Notes under the pieces: generated by a model
Databases searched by the model: none
Told to the model about the DNA's origin: nothing
The model's input: only the letters and a program-made list of their open reading frames with translations
Shown here: positions 1 to 5,786 of the stretch, one piece after another
How positions within the stretch are numbered: the first letter of the stretch is position 1
Layout: the number at the start of each line of letters is the position of its first letter
Program-made: the position numbers and the translations under genes
Origin: an uncultured bacterium
GTDB lineage: Bacteria; Actinomycetota; Coriobacteriia; Coriobacteriales; Coriobacteriaceae
Reading direction: 5' to 3'
Assembly: GCA_905214895.1 (NCBI GenBank)
Contig: CAJMNP010000064.1
Coordinates: forward strand, 1-5,786
DNA length: 5,786 bases

Positions 1-709
1 TCTCCTGACCATCCTCCCACTTGCCGTCCATCATGAACGGGCCGTTACCGACCGGGGCAAGGTAGAAGCTCTTGACATCGGACTCGGCGCACTCGGGAAC
101 CGGGGACAGAGCCGGGTGAGAGGCGACGAACGGGAAGTCGGCGTAGGCGGAAGTCAGCTTGACGACGAGGGTCTCGTCATCCGGGCAGGTAACGCCGGAC
201 AGCTCGGTAGCGTTACCGGCAAGCAGATCATCATAGCCCTCGACCATGGAAAGGTGGTAGGAGACCTCGGAAGGACCATACTCGGTAGCGATGGCCGACT
301 TGGTGTTGACCAGGCGCTCCCAACCGAGCTTGAAGGACTTGGAAGTAACGTCGTCACCGTTGTGGAACTTGGCCTTCTTGATCTTGAAGGTGAACTCGGT
401 GGCGTCGTCGTTAGCCTCGAAGGACTCGCAAGCCAGCGGAACGATCTCGCCCTTCTCGTTATCGTACTCCGTCAGAGCGTCGAAGAGCTGGTACTCGACC
501 TGAGTGCCCTGATCCTCCTGGACGTTGTAGGGGTCAATGCAGACCGGGTTGTTGATGTAGAAGTTCAGCGTCGAACCGGACTCAGAACCGGAAGTGTCGC
601 CGCCCTTCTTGCCGCATGCGGCAAGAAAAGCCATGGAGCTCGCAGCGAGGGTGCCGCCAACAAAGGCGCGACGACCCATAACGGGCTGGTGGAACATAGA
701 ATCAGCCAT
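1..709 (-). CDS. Peptide/oligopeptide ABC transporter substrate-binding lipoprotein (SBP_bac_5/OppA-like), 3' part cut off by window edge
   Basis: This is an open frame of 236 codons from ATG at 709 to the window edge without a stop, so the C-terminal half or more is missing. The product should be a membrane-anchored extracellular binding protein delivering peptides (or a similar solute) to an ABC importer. The N-terminus has a twin-arginine motif (G12-R-R-A-F-V), a short hydrophobic stretch and a lipobox L29-A-A-C32, so Cys32 is the expected lipidated residue. A Gly/Ser-rich linker (about 36-46) follows. The mature part shows family-5 binding-protein landmarks: LTEYDNEKGEIVP (79-91), FTFKIKKAKFHNGDDVTS (106-123) and PVGNGPF (219-225). 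The start is chosen because AGGAGG lies 5 nt upstream; Met5 and Met11 lack such a site. The true substrate cannot be told from this fragment. T-ending codons such as GGT, GCT and TCT seem more frequent here than in the glycolytic genes. It is separated from secG by a terminator and is probably the first gene of its own unit. Confidence 0.9.
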   Translation of the reverse strand, partial: MADSMFHQPVMGRRAFVGGTLAASSMAFLAACGKKGGDTSGSESGSTLNFYINNPVCIDPYNVQEDQGTQVEYQLFDALTEYDNEKGEIVPLACESFEANDDATEFTFKIKKAKFHNGDDVTSKSFKLGWERLVNTKSAIATEYGPSEVSYHLSMVEGYDDLLAGNATELSGVTCPDDETLVVKLTSAYADFPFVASHPALSPVPECAESDVKSFYLAPVGNGPFMMDGKWEDGQE

Positions 710-714
710 GCCAT

Positions 715-720
715 CCTCCT
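715..720 (-). promoter_or_regulatory. Ribosome binding site of the substrate-binding protein gene
   Basis: A full AGGAGG on the minus strand sits 5 nt before the ATG at 709. A second ATG (714-712) directly abuts the AGGAGG, but it is out of frame with the protein and too close to the site to be used. This fixes the start of the lipoprotein. Confidence 0.85.
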
Positions 721-741
721 TATGAGATAGGACAAAGTGAA

Positions 742-775
742 TTCGGCCGGGCAACGTCGAGACAGCCCGATCGAA
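742..775 (-). repeat. Imperfect inverted repeat (possible mRNA hairpin) just upstream of the binding-protein ribosome binding site
   Basis: On the minus strand TTCGATCGGGC (775-765) faces GCCCGGCCGAA (752-742) across a 12-nt loop. As RNA it gives 10 of 11 pairs, one of them G-U, with a single A-C mismatch. No run of U follows, so it does not look like an intrinsic terminator. It would lie in the 5' untranslated region of the lipoprotein mRNA, 21 nt before the AGGAGG. Roles in mRNA stability or as a protein-binding site are both possible; the sequence does not decide. Confidence 0.45.
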
Positions 776-781
776 CCATTC

Positions 782-829
782 AAACGCGGTCCGCCGTTAT
801 GGCTGGTTATGCAGTGCGGACCAACGTTT
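782..829. repeat. Extended dyad symmetry upstream of the binding-protein gene (possible operator)
   Basis: The perfect 7-bp arms GGTCCGC (788-794) and GCGGACC (816-822) are flanked by second perfect 5-bp arms AAACG (782-786) and CGTTT (825-829), giving 12 paired positions with a 1/2-nt internal asymmetry. The 21-nt centre holds a direct repeat GTTATG (796-801 and 806-811) with a 10-bp period, about one helical turn. The dyad overlaps the best promoter candidate, which fits an operator. If transcription starts further upstream it would instead fold as a leader hairpin. Confidence 0.5.
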
Positions 830-834
830 CGCAA
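806..834 (-). promoter_or_regulatory. Candidate sigma-70-type promoter for the binding-protein gene
   Basis: On the minus strand TTGCGA (834-829, four of six matches to TTGACA) is followed after exactly 17 nt by CATAAC (811-806, four of six matches to TATAAT). A start near 799 would leave a leader of about 90 nt. Both boxes are weak, and a second CATAAC at 801-796 could pair with TTGGTC (824-819) at the same 17-nt spacing. This is a guess from consensus matching only. Confidence 0.25.
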
Positions 835-840
835 TACAGT

Positions 841-867
841 AGCGCATTTTATGCACAATATGGCGCT
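841..867. repeat. Short inverted repeat upstream of the candidate promoter
   Basis: AGCGC (841-845) and GCGCT (863-867) form perfect outer arms that extend to AGCGCAT/AT(G)GCGCT if one base is bulged. Inside is an 11-bp palindrome-like core GCATAAAATGC on the minus strand (855-845). It sits just upstream of the candidate -35 box, where an activator or repressor could bind. It is A/T-rich in the centre, so chance is possible. Confidence 0.3.
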
Positions 868-942
868 AATTCCGGTTAACGGTCGAGAATTTCTTTAGTT
901 AGGCGAAGTATGTGGGGATATTTTGACTCTATTACAAGTCTG

Positions 943-977
943 TAAACAAAAAGGGCCCCGCACATGCGGGACCCTTT
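943..977 (-). terminator. Intrinsic terminator downstream of secG
   Basis: On the minus strand AAAGGGTCCCGC (977-966), loop ATGT, GCGGGGCCCTTT (961-950) forms a 12-bp stem with one G-U pair, followed by TTGTTTA. It begins 22 nt after the secG stop codon. It ends the secG transcript and insulates the lipoprotein gene. There is no good T run for the plus-strand direction. Confidence 0.9.
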
Positions 978-999
978 ACAAACGTATATACGCCGATGC

Positions 1000-1254
1000 T
1001 TAGTAGCCGACGATGCCCTGCGGGAAGAAGAACATGCACAGAACGACACACACAGCAAAAACGACGGCCATAATTACCGTCAGGCGATCGAGGTTCTGCT
1101 CCATGACGCCCGTGGCAGAGCTGGAGTTATACAGCGAGCTAGCGATCATATCCGAAACGCCGGTACCCTTACCGGAGTGCATCAGGACGAGAATCGTCAG
1201 CGCCACGGCAGAGATAGCCCAAACGACAAACAGAAGAATCTGGAACGGACCCAT
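1000..1254 (-). CDS. secG: Preprotein translocase subunit SecG
   Basis: An 84-residue protein, in the usual 70-110 range for SecG. It is the small accessory subunit of the SecYEG channel in the cytoplasmic membrane, which helps SecA-driven export. There are two predicted membrane segments (about residues 4-25 and 58-77) joined by the diagnostic loop LMHSGKGTGVSDM (24-36), which corresponds to the family's L-x-G-K-G-x-G-x-S-D/x signature. A Ser/Asn-rich stretch (39-49) precedes the second segment. AAGGAG (1267-1262) lies 7 nt before the ATG. The gene is bounded by terminators on both sides (gpmI's upstream, its own downstream), so it is probably transcribed alone from a promoter in 1255-1357, though I could not find convincing -35/-10 boxes there. 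In several Gram-positives secG directly follows tpiA; here gpmI lies between them. Confidence 0.95.
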   Translation of the reverse strand: MGPFQILLFVVWAISAVALTILVLMHSGKGTGVSDMIASSLYNSSSATGVMEQNLDRLTVIMAVVFAVCVVLCMFFFPQGIVGY

Positions 1255-1261
1255 AGATAAG

Positions 1262-1267
1262 CTCCTT
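1262..1267 (-). promoter_or_regulatory. Ribosome binding site of secG
   Basis: AAGGAG on the minus strand, 7 nt before the secG ATG at 1254. No competing in-frame start has a comparable site. Confidence 0.8.
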
Positions 1268-1322
1268 AATAGAACAATTTAAACTCCAGTACTGTACCAC
1301 AACCTCCAACACTCCCCCATCC

Positions 1323-1349
1323 GCCATTTAGGGACGGGGTAGAAATGGC
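1323..1349. repeat. Perfect 7-bp inverted repeat between the gpmI terminator and secG
   Basis: GCCATTT (1323-1329) and AAATGGC (1343-1349) are exact inverted copies separated by 13 nt. The element starts 8 nt past the T run of the gpmI terminator and lies 70-95 nt upstream of the secG start, where a promoter/operator or a leader hairpin for secG would be expected. No T run follows it on either strand. Confidence 0.4.
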
Positions 1350-1357
1350 AGAAATAC

Positions 1358-1393
1358 AAAAAAAGGGGTCGTCCGGTTGTGGACAACCCCCTT
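1358..1393 (-). terminator. Strong intrinsic terminator downstream of gpmI
   Basis: On the minus strand GGGGTTGTCC (1390-1381), a 6-nt loop, and GGACGACCCC (1374-1365) pair over 10 bp with one G-U. The stem can extend three more pairs into the following run of seven Ts (1364-1358). It begins about 26 nt after the gpmI stop codon and should end the pgk-tpiA-gpmI transcript, separating it from secG. Confidence 0.92.
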
Positions 1394-1418
1394 ACTAGAA
1401 AACGGTATTTGTTTTCTA

Positions 1419-2972
1419 TTAGGCCTCGGTGGCGAGCACGCGACCCGTCATCTCGGCGGAAGGCTCAAGACCAGCCATGGTGAGCATGGTCGGAGCGATA
1501 TCGGAGAGACGGCCGTCCTCGATACCGGTGAGCTTGGCCTTATCATCAACGATGATGAACGGCACGCGGTTGGTAGTGTGAGCCGTGAACGGATGCTTGG
1601 AACCATCGGAAGCGACGTCAAACATGTGGTCGGCGTTACCGTGGTCGGCGGTGATCAGCGCAAAGCCGCCCTTGGCGAGAATCGCCGGGACAACCTGGGA
1701 CAGAGCATCGTCAACAGCCTCGACGGCCTTAACGGCGGCGTCGAATACACCGGTGTGACCAACCATGTCGCAGTTCGCGAAGTTCACGATGTAGAAATCA
1801 GCGCGATCCTCGTTGATGGCGGCGACGAGCTTCTCGGTAACCTCGGGAGCGCTCATCTCGGGCTGCAGATCATAGGTAGCAACCTTGGGGGAAGCGACGA
1901 GCACGCGCTCCTCGCCCTCCTTGGGCTCCTCGATGCCGCCGTTGAGGAAGAACGTCACGTGGGCGTACTTCTCGGTCTCGGCGGTGTGCAGCTGCTTCAG
2001 GCCATTGGCGGCGATAACGTCGGCCAGGACGTTCTCGGGGAACGTCTTGGGGAAGGCGACCTCAACGTCAAACGTCGGATCGTACTCGGTCATCGTCACA
2101 AAGTGCGAAAGCTTAATCTGCTCGCGCTCAAAGCCGTCGAACTCCTTGTCCGTGAACACGCGGGTCATCTGACGAGCGCGGTCGGGACGGAAGTTGAAGA
2201 AGATGGCCGCGTCGCCCTCGTGGATGCCCTCGTTGTGGGCAGCGAAGGGCTCAACGAACTCGTCGCCGCGCGGATCCTTCTCGTAGTAGGCCTTGATACC
2301 GGCAACGGGGTCGGTATCAGCATCGGATGCATTGACCATGACGTCGTAGGCGCGCTGGATGCGCTCCCAACGATTATCGCGGTCCATGGCCCAATAACGG
2401 CCCGAGACGGTGGCAACGCGAGCGTCGCAACCGGTCTCCTCGGAGATCTTAGCCAGGAAGGCGCAGAACTCGCTCATGTAGCCGGCACCGGACTGCGGGT
2501 CGACGTCACGGCCATCCATGAAGGCGTGGACGCGAACGGTCTTGACGCCGTGCTCGGCAGCCATCTTGACCAGAGCCTCGACGTGGTTCATGTGAGAATG
2601 AACGCCGCCAGGGCTCATAAGGCCCATAAGGTGAAGGGTTTTGCCCTCGGCCTTGACATCGTCCATAGCCTTGACGAAGACCTCGTTCTTGGCGATGGAG
2701 CCGTCCTTGATGGCGTTGTTGATGCGCGAAAGCTCCTGGAACACGATGCGGCCGGCACCGATGTTGAGGTGACCCACCTCGGAGTTACCCATCTGGCCAT
2801 CGGGAAGACCCACGTCCTCGCCCGAAGCGCCGAGCGTGGTGTGGGGGTACTTCTCGTACAGGCTATCAAGGAAGGGCGTCTTGGCAGCGGCGACGGCGTT
2901 CTCGCCATCGGCCGGAGCTAGGCCGCAGCCGTCCATGATGATCAGGAGTGCAGGAAGATGACGTTGTGCCAT
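1419..2972 (-). CDS. gpmI: 2,3-bisphosphoglycerate-independent phosphoglycerate mutase
   Basis: A 517-residue cytoplasmic enzyme interconverting 3- and 2-phosphoglycerate; the family is usually about 510-515 residues, so it is full length. It is an alkaline-phosphatase-superfamily metalloenzyme. Visible active-site elements: metal ligand Asp14 in IIMDG; phosphorylated Ser64 in MGNSEVGH; His125 in GGVHSH; Asp153 and Arg155 in FMDGRD; SGRYWAMDRDNRWER (190-204); FNFRPDRARQ (258-267); Lys334 in ETEKYAH; Asp401 and His405 in NCDMVGH; Asp442-His443 in TADHGNAD; His464 in FTAHTTNRVPF. All expected metal and substrate residues are present. The ATG lies 5 nt after the tpiA stop codon with only a weak AGGA overlapping that stop, so translation is probably coupled to tpiA. 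It is unrelated to the cofactor-dependent GpmA type. A strong terminator follows. Confidence 0.97.
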   Translation of the reverse strand: MAQRHLPALLIIMDGCGLAPADGENAVAAAKTPFLDSLYEKYPHTTLGASGEDVGLPDGQMGNSEVGHLNIGAGRIVFQELSRINNAIKDGSIAKNEVFVKAMDDVKAEGKTLHLMGLMSPGGVHSHMNHVEALVKMAAEHGVKTVRVHAFMDGRDVDPQSGAGYMSEFCAFLAKISEETGCDARVATVSGRYWAMDRDNRWERIQRAYDVMVNASDADTDPVAGIKAYYEKDPRGDEFVEPFAAHNEGIHEGDAAIFFNFRPDRARQMTRVFTDKEFDGFEREQIKLSHFVTMTEYDPTFDVEVAFPKTFPENVLADVIAANGLKQLHTAETEKYAHVTFFLNGGIEEPKEGEERVLVASPKVATYDLQPEMSAPEVTEKLVAAINEDRADFYIVNFANCDMVGHTGVFDAAVKAVEAVDDALSQVVPAILAKGGFALITADHGNADHMFDVASDGSKHPFTAHTTNRVPFIIVDDKAKLTGIEDGRLSDIAPTMLTMAGLEPSAEMTGRVLATEA

Positions 2973-2977
2973 ATGTC

Positions 2978-3745
2978 CTACTCGCCTGCCTTGACGACCA
3001 TAGAGGCGAAGTCGGCAGCCTTGAGCGAAGCGCCGCCCACGAGGGCGCCGTCAACATCGGGCTTGGCGACGAGCTCGGCGATGTTGCCGGGCTTGGCAGA
3101 GCCACCATAGAGAACGCGGATGCCGTTAGCGAGCTCCTCGCCGAACATCTCCTTGAGGGTCTCACGGATAGCGCCGCAGACCTCCTGAGCGTCCTCGGCG
3201 GTAGCGGTCTTGCCGGTGCCGATGGCCCAGATGGGCTCATAGGCGACGACGACCTGCTTGGGGCAGGTGATCTCAAGACCAGCAAGGCCAGCCTTGACCT
3301 GGTTCACGACGTGCTCGACATAGGTGCCAGCCTCGCGGACCTCGAGGGACTCGCCGCAGCAGAAGACGGGAACAAGACCGGCGGCAACGAGAGCCTTGGC
3401 CTTCTTGTTCTGGTCCTCGTCGGTCTCGTGGAAGTAGTCGCGACGCTCGGAGTGACCGATGATGCAGTAGGTGCAGCCAGCAGACTTGAGCATGTCGCAA
3501 GAGGACTCACCGGTGAAGGCACCCTTGGCCTCCCAGTACACGTTCTGTGCACCGAGGGCGATGGGGGCAGCCTGAATGCGGTCATGAACCGTGGTGATGT
3601 CGATGGTCGGAGGGCACACGAGCACCTCGACGCCAGCCGGAACCTCGGGCAGAGCCTGAGCCAGCTCGTCGGCGAGCTTGGCAGCCTCGGCGACGTCGTT
3701 GTTCATCTTCCAGTTACCAGCGATAAGAAGGGTGCGATTAGGCAT
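2978..3745 (-). CDS. tpiA: Triosephosphate isomerase
   Basis: A 255-residue TIM barrel, typical length, interconverting dihydroxyacetone phosphate and glyceraldehyde-3-phosphate in the cytoplasm. Catalytic residues are all visible: Asn11 and Lys13 in AGNWKMN, His98 and Glu100 in IIGHSERR, and Glu170 in AYEPIWAIGTGKTA, which also carries flexible loop 6. Phosphate-binding YGGS (213-216) and GG (237-238) are present. The start is set at the ATG at 3745, whose product begins MPNRTLLIAGNWKMN as the family does. GGAGG (3759-3755) lies 9 nt upstream; the open frame runs 21 codons further but that part has no family similarity. The start overlaps the pgk stop by 8 nt, so translation is coupled. The protein has eight cysteines (44, 83, 91, 94, 129, 130, 161, 190), more than I would expect. 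Confidence 0.98.
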   Translation of the reverse strand: MPNRTLLIAGNWKMNNDVAEAAKLADELAQALPEVPAGVEVLVCPPTIDITTVHDRIQAAPIALGAQNVYWEAKGAFTGESSCDMLKSAGCTYCIIGHSERRDYFHETDEDQNKKAKALVAAGLVPVFCCGESLEVREAGTYVEHVVNQVKAGLAGLEITCPKQVVVAYEPIWAIGTGKTATAEDAQEVCGAIRETLKEMFGEELANGIRVLYGGSAKPGNIAELVAKPDVDGALVGGASLKAADFASMVVKAGE

Positions 3746-4928
3746 CGAGAAGCGCCTCCACTCCGGGCAGGGCCTTACCCTCGACGAGCTCCATGGAAGC
3801 GCCACCACCGGTGGAGATCCAGCTCATCTTGTCGGCCAGGTTGAACTTGTTGACAGCTGCGACGGAGTCGCCACCGCCGATGATCGAGGTGCAGTCGGCC
3901 TCGGCGACAGCCTCGGCGATAGCCTGGGTGCCGTGAGCGAAGTTGTCGAACTCGAAGACGCCCATGGGGCCGTTCCAGAACACGGTCTTGGCGCCCTTGA
4001 CGGCCTCGGCGTAAAGCTCCTCGGTCTTGGGGCCGATGTCCATGCCCTCACGATCGTCGGGGATAGCGTCGGAAGCGACAACCTCGGGGACAGCGTCCTC
4101 GCCAAAGTGATCGGCAACGCGGTTGTCGATGGGGAGCAGAATCTTGACGCCCTTCTCCTCGGCCTTCTTGAGCATCTCGCCAGCGCGCTCGACCCAGTCC
4201 TCTTCCTTGAGGGACTGACCGACGGTCAGGCCCTGAGCCAGGAAGAAGGTGTAGGCCATGCCGCCACCGATAATCAGGGTATCAGCGGAGTCGATGAGGT
4301 GATCGAGCACACCGATCTTGGAGGAAACCTTGGAACCGCCGACGATAGCGACGAAGGGACGCTCGGGCTCGGCGAAGATGCCGGTCAGCGTGTCGACCTC
4401 CTTCTCGAGCAGGAAGCCAGCGACTGCGGGCAGGTAAGCGGCGGGGCCCACGACGGAACCCTGGGCGCGGTGAGCGGTACCGAAGGCATCGAGGACGAAG
4501 ACGTCACCATAGGAAGCGAGGATCTTGGCGATCTCGGGATCGTTCTTCTTCTCGCGCTTGTCGAAGCGGACGTTCTCGAGAACGAGAACCTTGCCCGGCT
4601 CGACGGCAGCGACAGCCTCGGCAGCCTTCTCGCCGTAAGTGTCGGCGACAAAGGCAACGTCGAGACCAGAGAGCTCGGCGAGCTTCTTGGCGACGGGCTC
4701 GAGGGACAGCTCGGGCTGGAAGCCGGTGCCATCGGGACGGCCGAGGTGGCTCATGAGGATGACGCGAGCGTTGTGCTCAACGAGATAGTTGATGGTGGGC
4801 AGGGCAGCCTTGATACGGGTGGTGTCGCCAACGACGCCATCCTTGATAGGCACGTTGAAGTCAACGCGGACGAGAACGCGCTTGCCGTCGACATCGATGT
4901 CGCGGACGGTCTTCTTGGTAAAGGCCAT
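3738..4928 (-). CDS. pgk: Phosphoglycerate kinase
   Basis: A 396-residue two-domain kinase (usual about 390-400) that makes ATP from 1,3-bisphosphoglycerate. N-domain substrate residues: RVDFN (21-25, Asp23 and Asn25), Arg38, SHLGR (60-64, His61 and Arg64), Arg121 in ENVRF and Arg154 in AHRAQGS. Nucleotide-binding C-domain: GGSKVSSK (197-204), IIGGGMAYTF (219-228), WNGPMGVFE (318-326), GGGDS (351-355) and the hinge-side STGGGAS (372-378). All key residues are intact. The start is the ATG at 4928, giving MAFTKKTV; an in-frame ATG 12 codons upstream (4964) would add an unconserved tail and lies inside an inverted repeat. The Shine-Dalgarno is modest, GAAAGG (4945-4940), 11 nt from the ATG. It heads the pgk-tpiA-gpmI block and is divided from gap by a terminator. 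Confidence 0.98.
   Translation of the reverse strand: MAFTKKTVRDIDVDGKRVLVRVDFNVPIKDGVVGDTTRIKAALPTINYLVEHNARVILMSHLGRPDGTGFQPELSLEPVAKKLAELSGLDVAFVADTYGEKAAEAVAAVEPGKVLVLENVRFDKREKKNDPEIAKILASYGDVFVLDAFGTAHRAQGSVVGPAAYLPAVAGFLLEKEVDTLTGIFAEPERPFVAIVGGSKVSSKIGVLDHLIDSADTLIIGGGMAYTFFLAQGLTVGQSLKEEDWVERAGEMLKKAEEKGVKILLPIDNRVADHFGEDAVPEVVASDAIPDDREGMDIGPKTEELYAEAVKGAKTVFWNGPMGVFEFDNFAHGTQAIAEAVAEADCTSIIGGGDSVAAVNKFNLADKMSWISTGGGASMELVEGKALPGVEALLDA
3755..3759 (-). promoter_or_regulatory. Ribosome binding site of tpiA inside the pgk coding end
   Basis: GGAGG on the minus strand, 9 nt before the tpiA ATG at 3745, embedded in the last codons of pgk. The 8-nt overlap ATGCCTAA (3745-3738) carries both the tpiA start and the pgk stop. 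This decides the tpiA start against the longer open frame. Confidence 0.75.
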
Positions 4929-4951
4929 GTTTGCTTCTACCTTTCGTACGT

Positions 4952-4974
4952 GTCTGCCTCCCATTACGGCAGAC
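4952..4974. repeat. Perfect 7-bp inverted repeat in the pgk leader
   Basis: GTCTGCC (4952-4958) and GGCAGAC (4968-4974) are exact inverted copies with a 9-nt spacer. The element lies between the gap terminator and the pgk ribosome binding site, ending 6 nt before GAAAGG. It could be a repressor site or a hairpin at the 5' end of a processed pgk mRNA. It has no T run and is not a terminator. Confidence 0.5.
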
Positions 4975-4983
4975 GATTTCCTA

Positions 4984-5031
4984 TAAAAAGGGCGCGACCC
5001 TAGGGTGTAAGCCCTATAAGGCCGCGCCCTT
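4984..5031 (-). terminator. Intrinsic terminator between gap and pgk
   Basis: On the minus strand AAGGGCGCG (5031-5023) pairs with CGCGCCCTT (4996-4988), 9 bp, followed by T run TTT then ATAG. With the two stem Ts this makes five consecutive Ts. The 26-nt loop holds a second small stem, TAGGG (5016-5012) with CCCTA (5005-5001). It starts 37 nt after the gap stop. It should end most gap transcripts; partial read-through into pgk is possible. The plus-strand direction has only a poor TTCTTT. Confidence 0.85.
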
Positions 5032-5068
5032 CTTTAGACGCTCAACGAGCTATTCGCTAAAAGCTAAA

Positions 5069-5786
<718 letters not shown>

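Noticed and set aside
565..858. Minus-strand open frame of 97 codons across the lipoprotein leader
   Set aside because: It overlaps the true lipoprotein start in a different frame, and it has no family features or ribosome binding site.
710..942. Riboswitch or T-box in the lipoprotein leader
   Set aside because: I could not recognise any known riboswitch core or T-box sequence, and there is no terminator/antiterminator pair. Only the inverted repeats are supported.
876..1058. Small minus-strand open frame of 60 codons over the secG end and its terminator
   Set aside because: It overlaps secG in another frame, reads through the secG terminator hairpin and has no Shine-Dalgarno.
1377..2921. 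Long plus-strand open frame of 514 codons opposite gpmI
   Set aside because: It is the antisense shadow of a G/C-ending-codon gene. Its product is a monotonous Gly/Val/Leu/Asp sequence with no recognisable domain, while the opposite strand has a complete GpmI with every catalytic residue.
3746..3808. Longer tpiA start 21 codons upstream
   Set aside because: The extra residues are pgk sequence read in another frame. Family alignment and GGAGG placement both support the ATG at 3745.
2948..3844. Plus-strand open frame of 298 codons opposite tpiA
   Set aside because: It is antisense to an intact TpiA and to the pgk/tpiA junction; no motifs seen.
4929..4964. Longer pgk start 12 codons upstream
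   Set aside because: The added residues are unconserved, and the codon lies within the leader inverted repeat without a Shine-Dalgarno.
3678..5003. Long plus-strand open frame of 441 codons opposite pgk
   Set aside because: It is an antisense shadow with the same low-information composition. It runs through a terminator stem and has no supporting ribosome binding site or homology.
4980..5011. Promoter for pgk built on TATAGG with CTTACA
   Set aside because: The spacing is 20 nt and the elements sit within the gap terminator stem and loop; the match is too poor to claim.

Overview
The window reads as a piece of a moderately GC-rich Gram-positive chromosome in which every gene I can support lies on the minus strand. 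The inferred host is a coriobacterium (Collinsella or a relative) or another high-GC Gram-positive. This rests on the gap-pgk-tpiA-gpmI-secG gene order, the Firmicute-like GAPDH sequence, G/C-ending codons in the glycolytic genes, strong AGGAGG-type ribosome binding sites and a twin-arginine-like lipoprotein signal. No 16S or other firm taxonomic marker is present, so the assignment is moderate at best.

Layout in the direction of transcription (right to left): the C-terminal two thirds of glyceraldehyde-3-phosphate dehydrogenase (gap, 5786 to 5069, N-terminus outside the window); an intrinsic terminator (5031-4984); a short pgk leader with a perfect 7-bp inverted repeat; then pgk (4928-3738), tpiA (3745-2978) and gpmI (2972-1419). 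These three are packed with an 8-nt overlap and a 5-nt gap and so look like one translationally coupled unit, closed by a strong terminator (1393-1358). Next come a separate 164-nt intergenic stretch, secG (1254-1000) and its own terminator (977-943). Last is a 233-nt intergenic region rich in dyad symmetry, upstream of the first 236 codons of an oligopeptide-type ABC transporter substrate-binding lipoprotein (709 to 1, C-terminus outside the window).

Functionally, gap, pgk, tpiA and gpmI cover the triose part of glycolysis from dihydroxyacetone phosphate/glyceraldehyde-3-phosphate to 2-phosphoglycerate; enolase and pyruvate kinase are not in the window. SecG is the small accessory subunit of the SecYEG translocon and follows triose genes in several Gram-positives. 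The binding protein is a nutrient-uptake lipoprotein that starts its own transcription unit.

I see no mobile element, CRISPR array, tRNA, rRNA, phage gene or defence system. This is an ordinary housekeeping region. The points that deserve a second look are non-coding: the nested dyads upstream of the binding-protein gene, the terminator plus inverted repeat between gap and pgk, and the inverted repeat in the secG leader.
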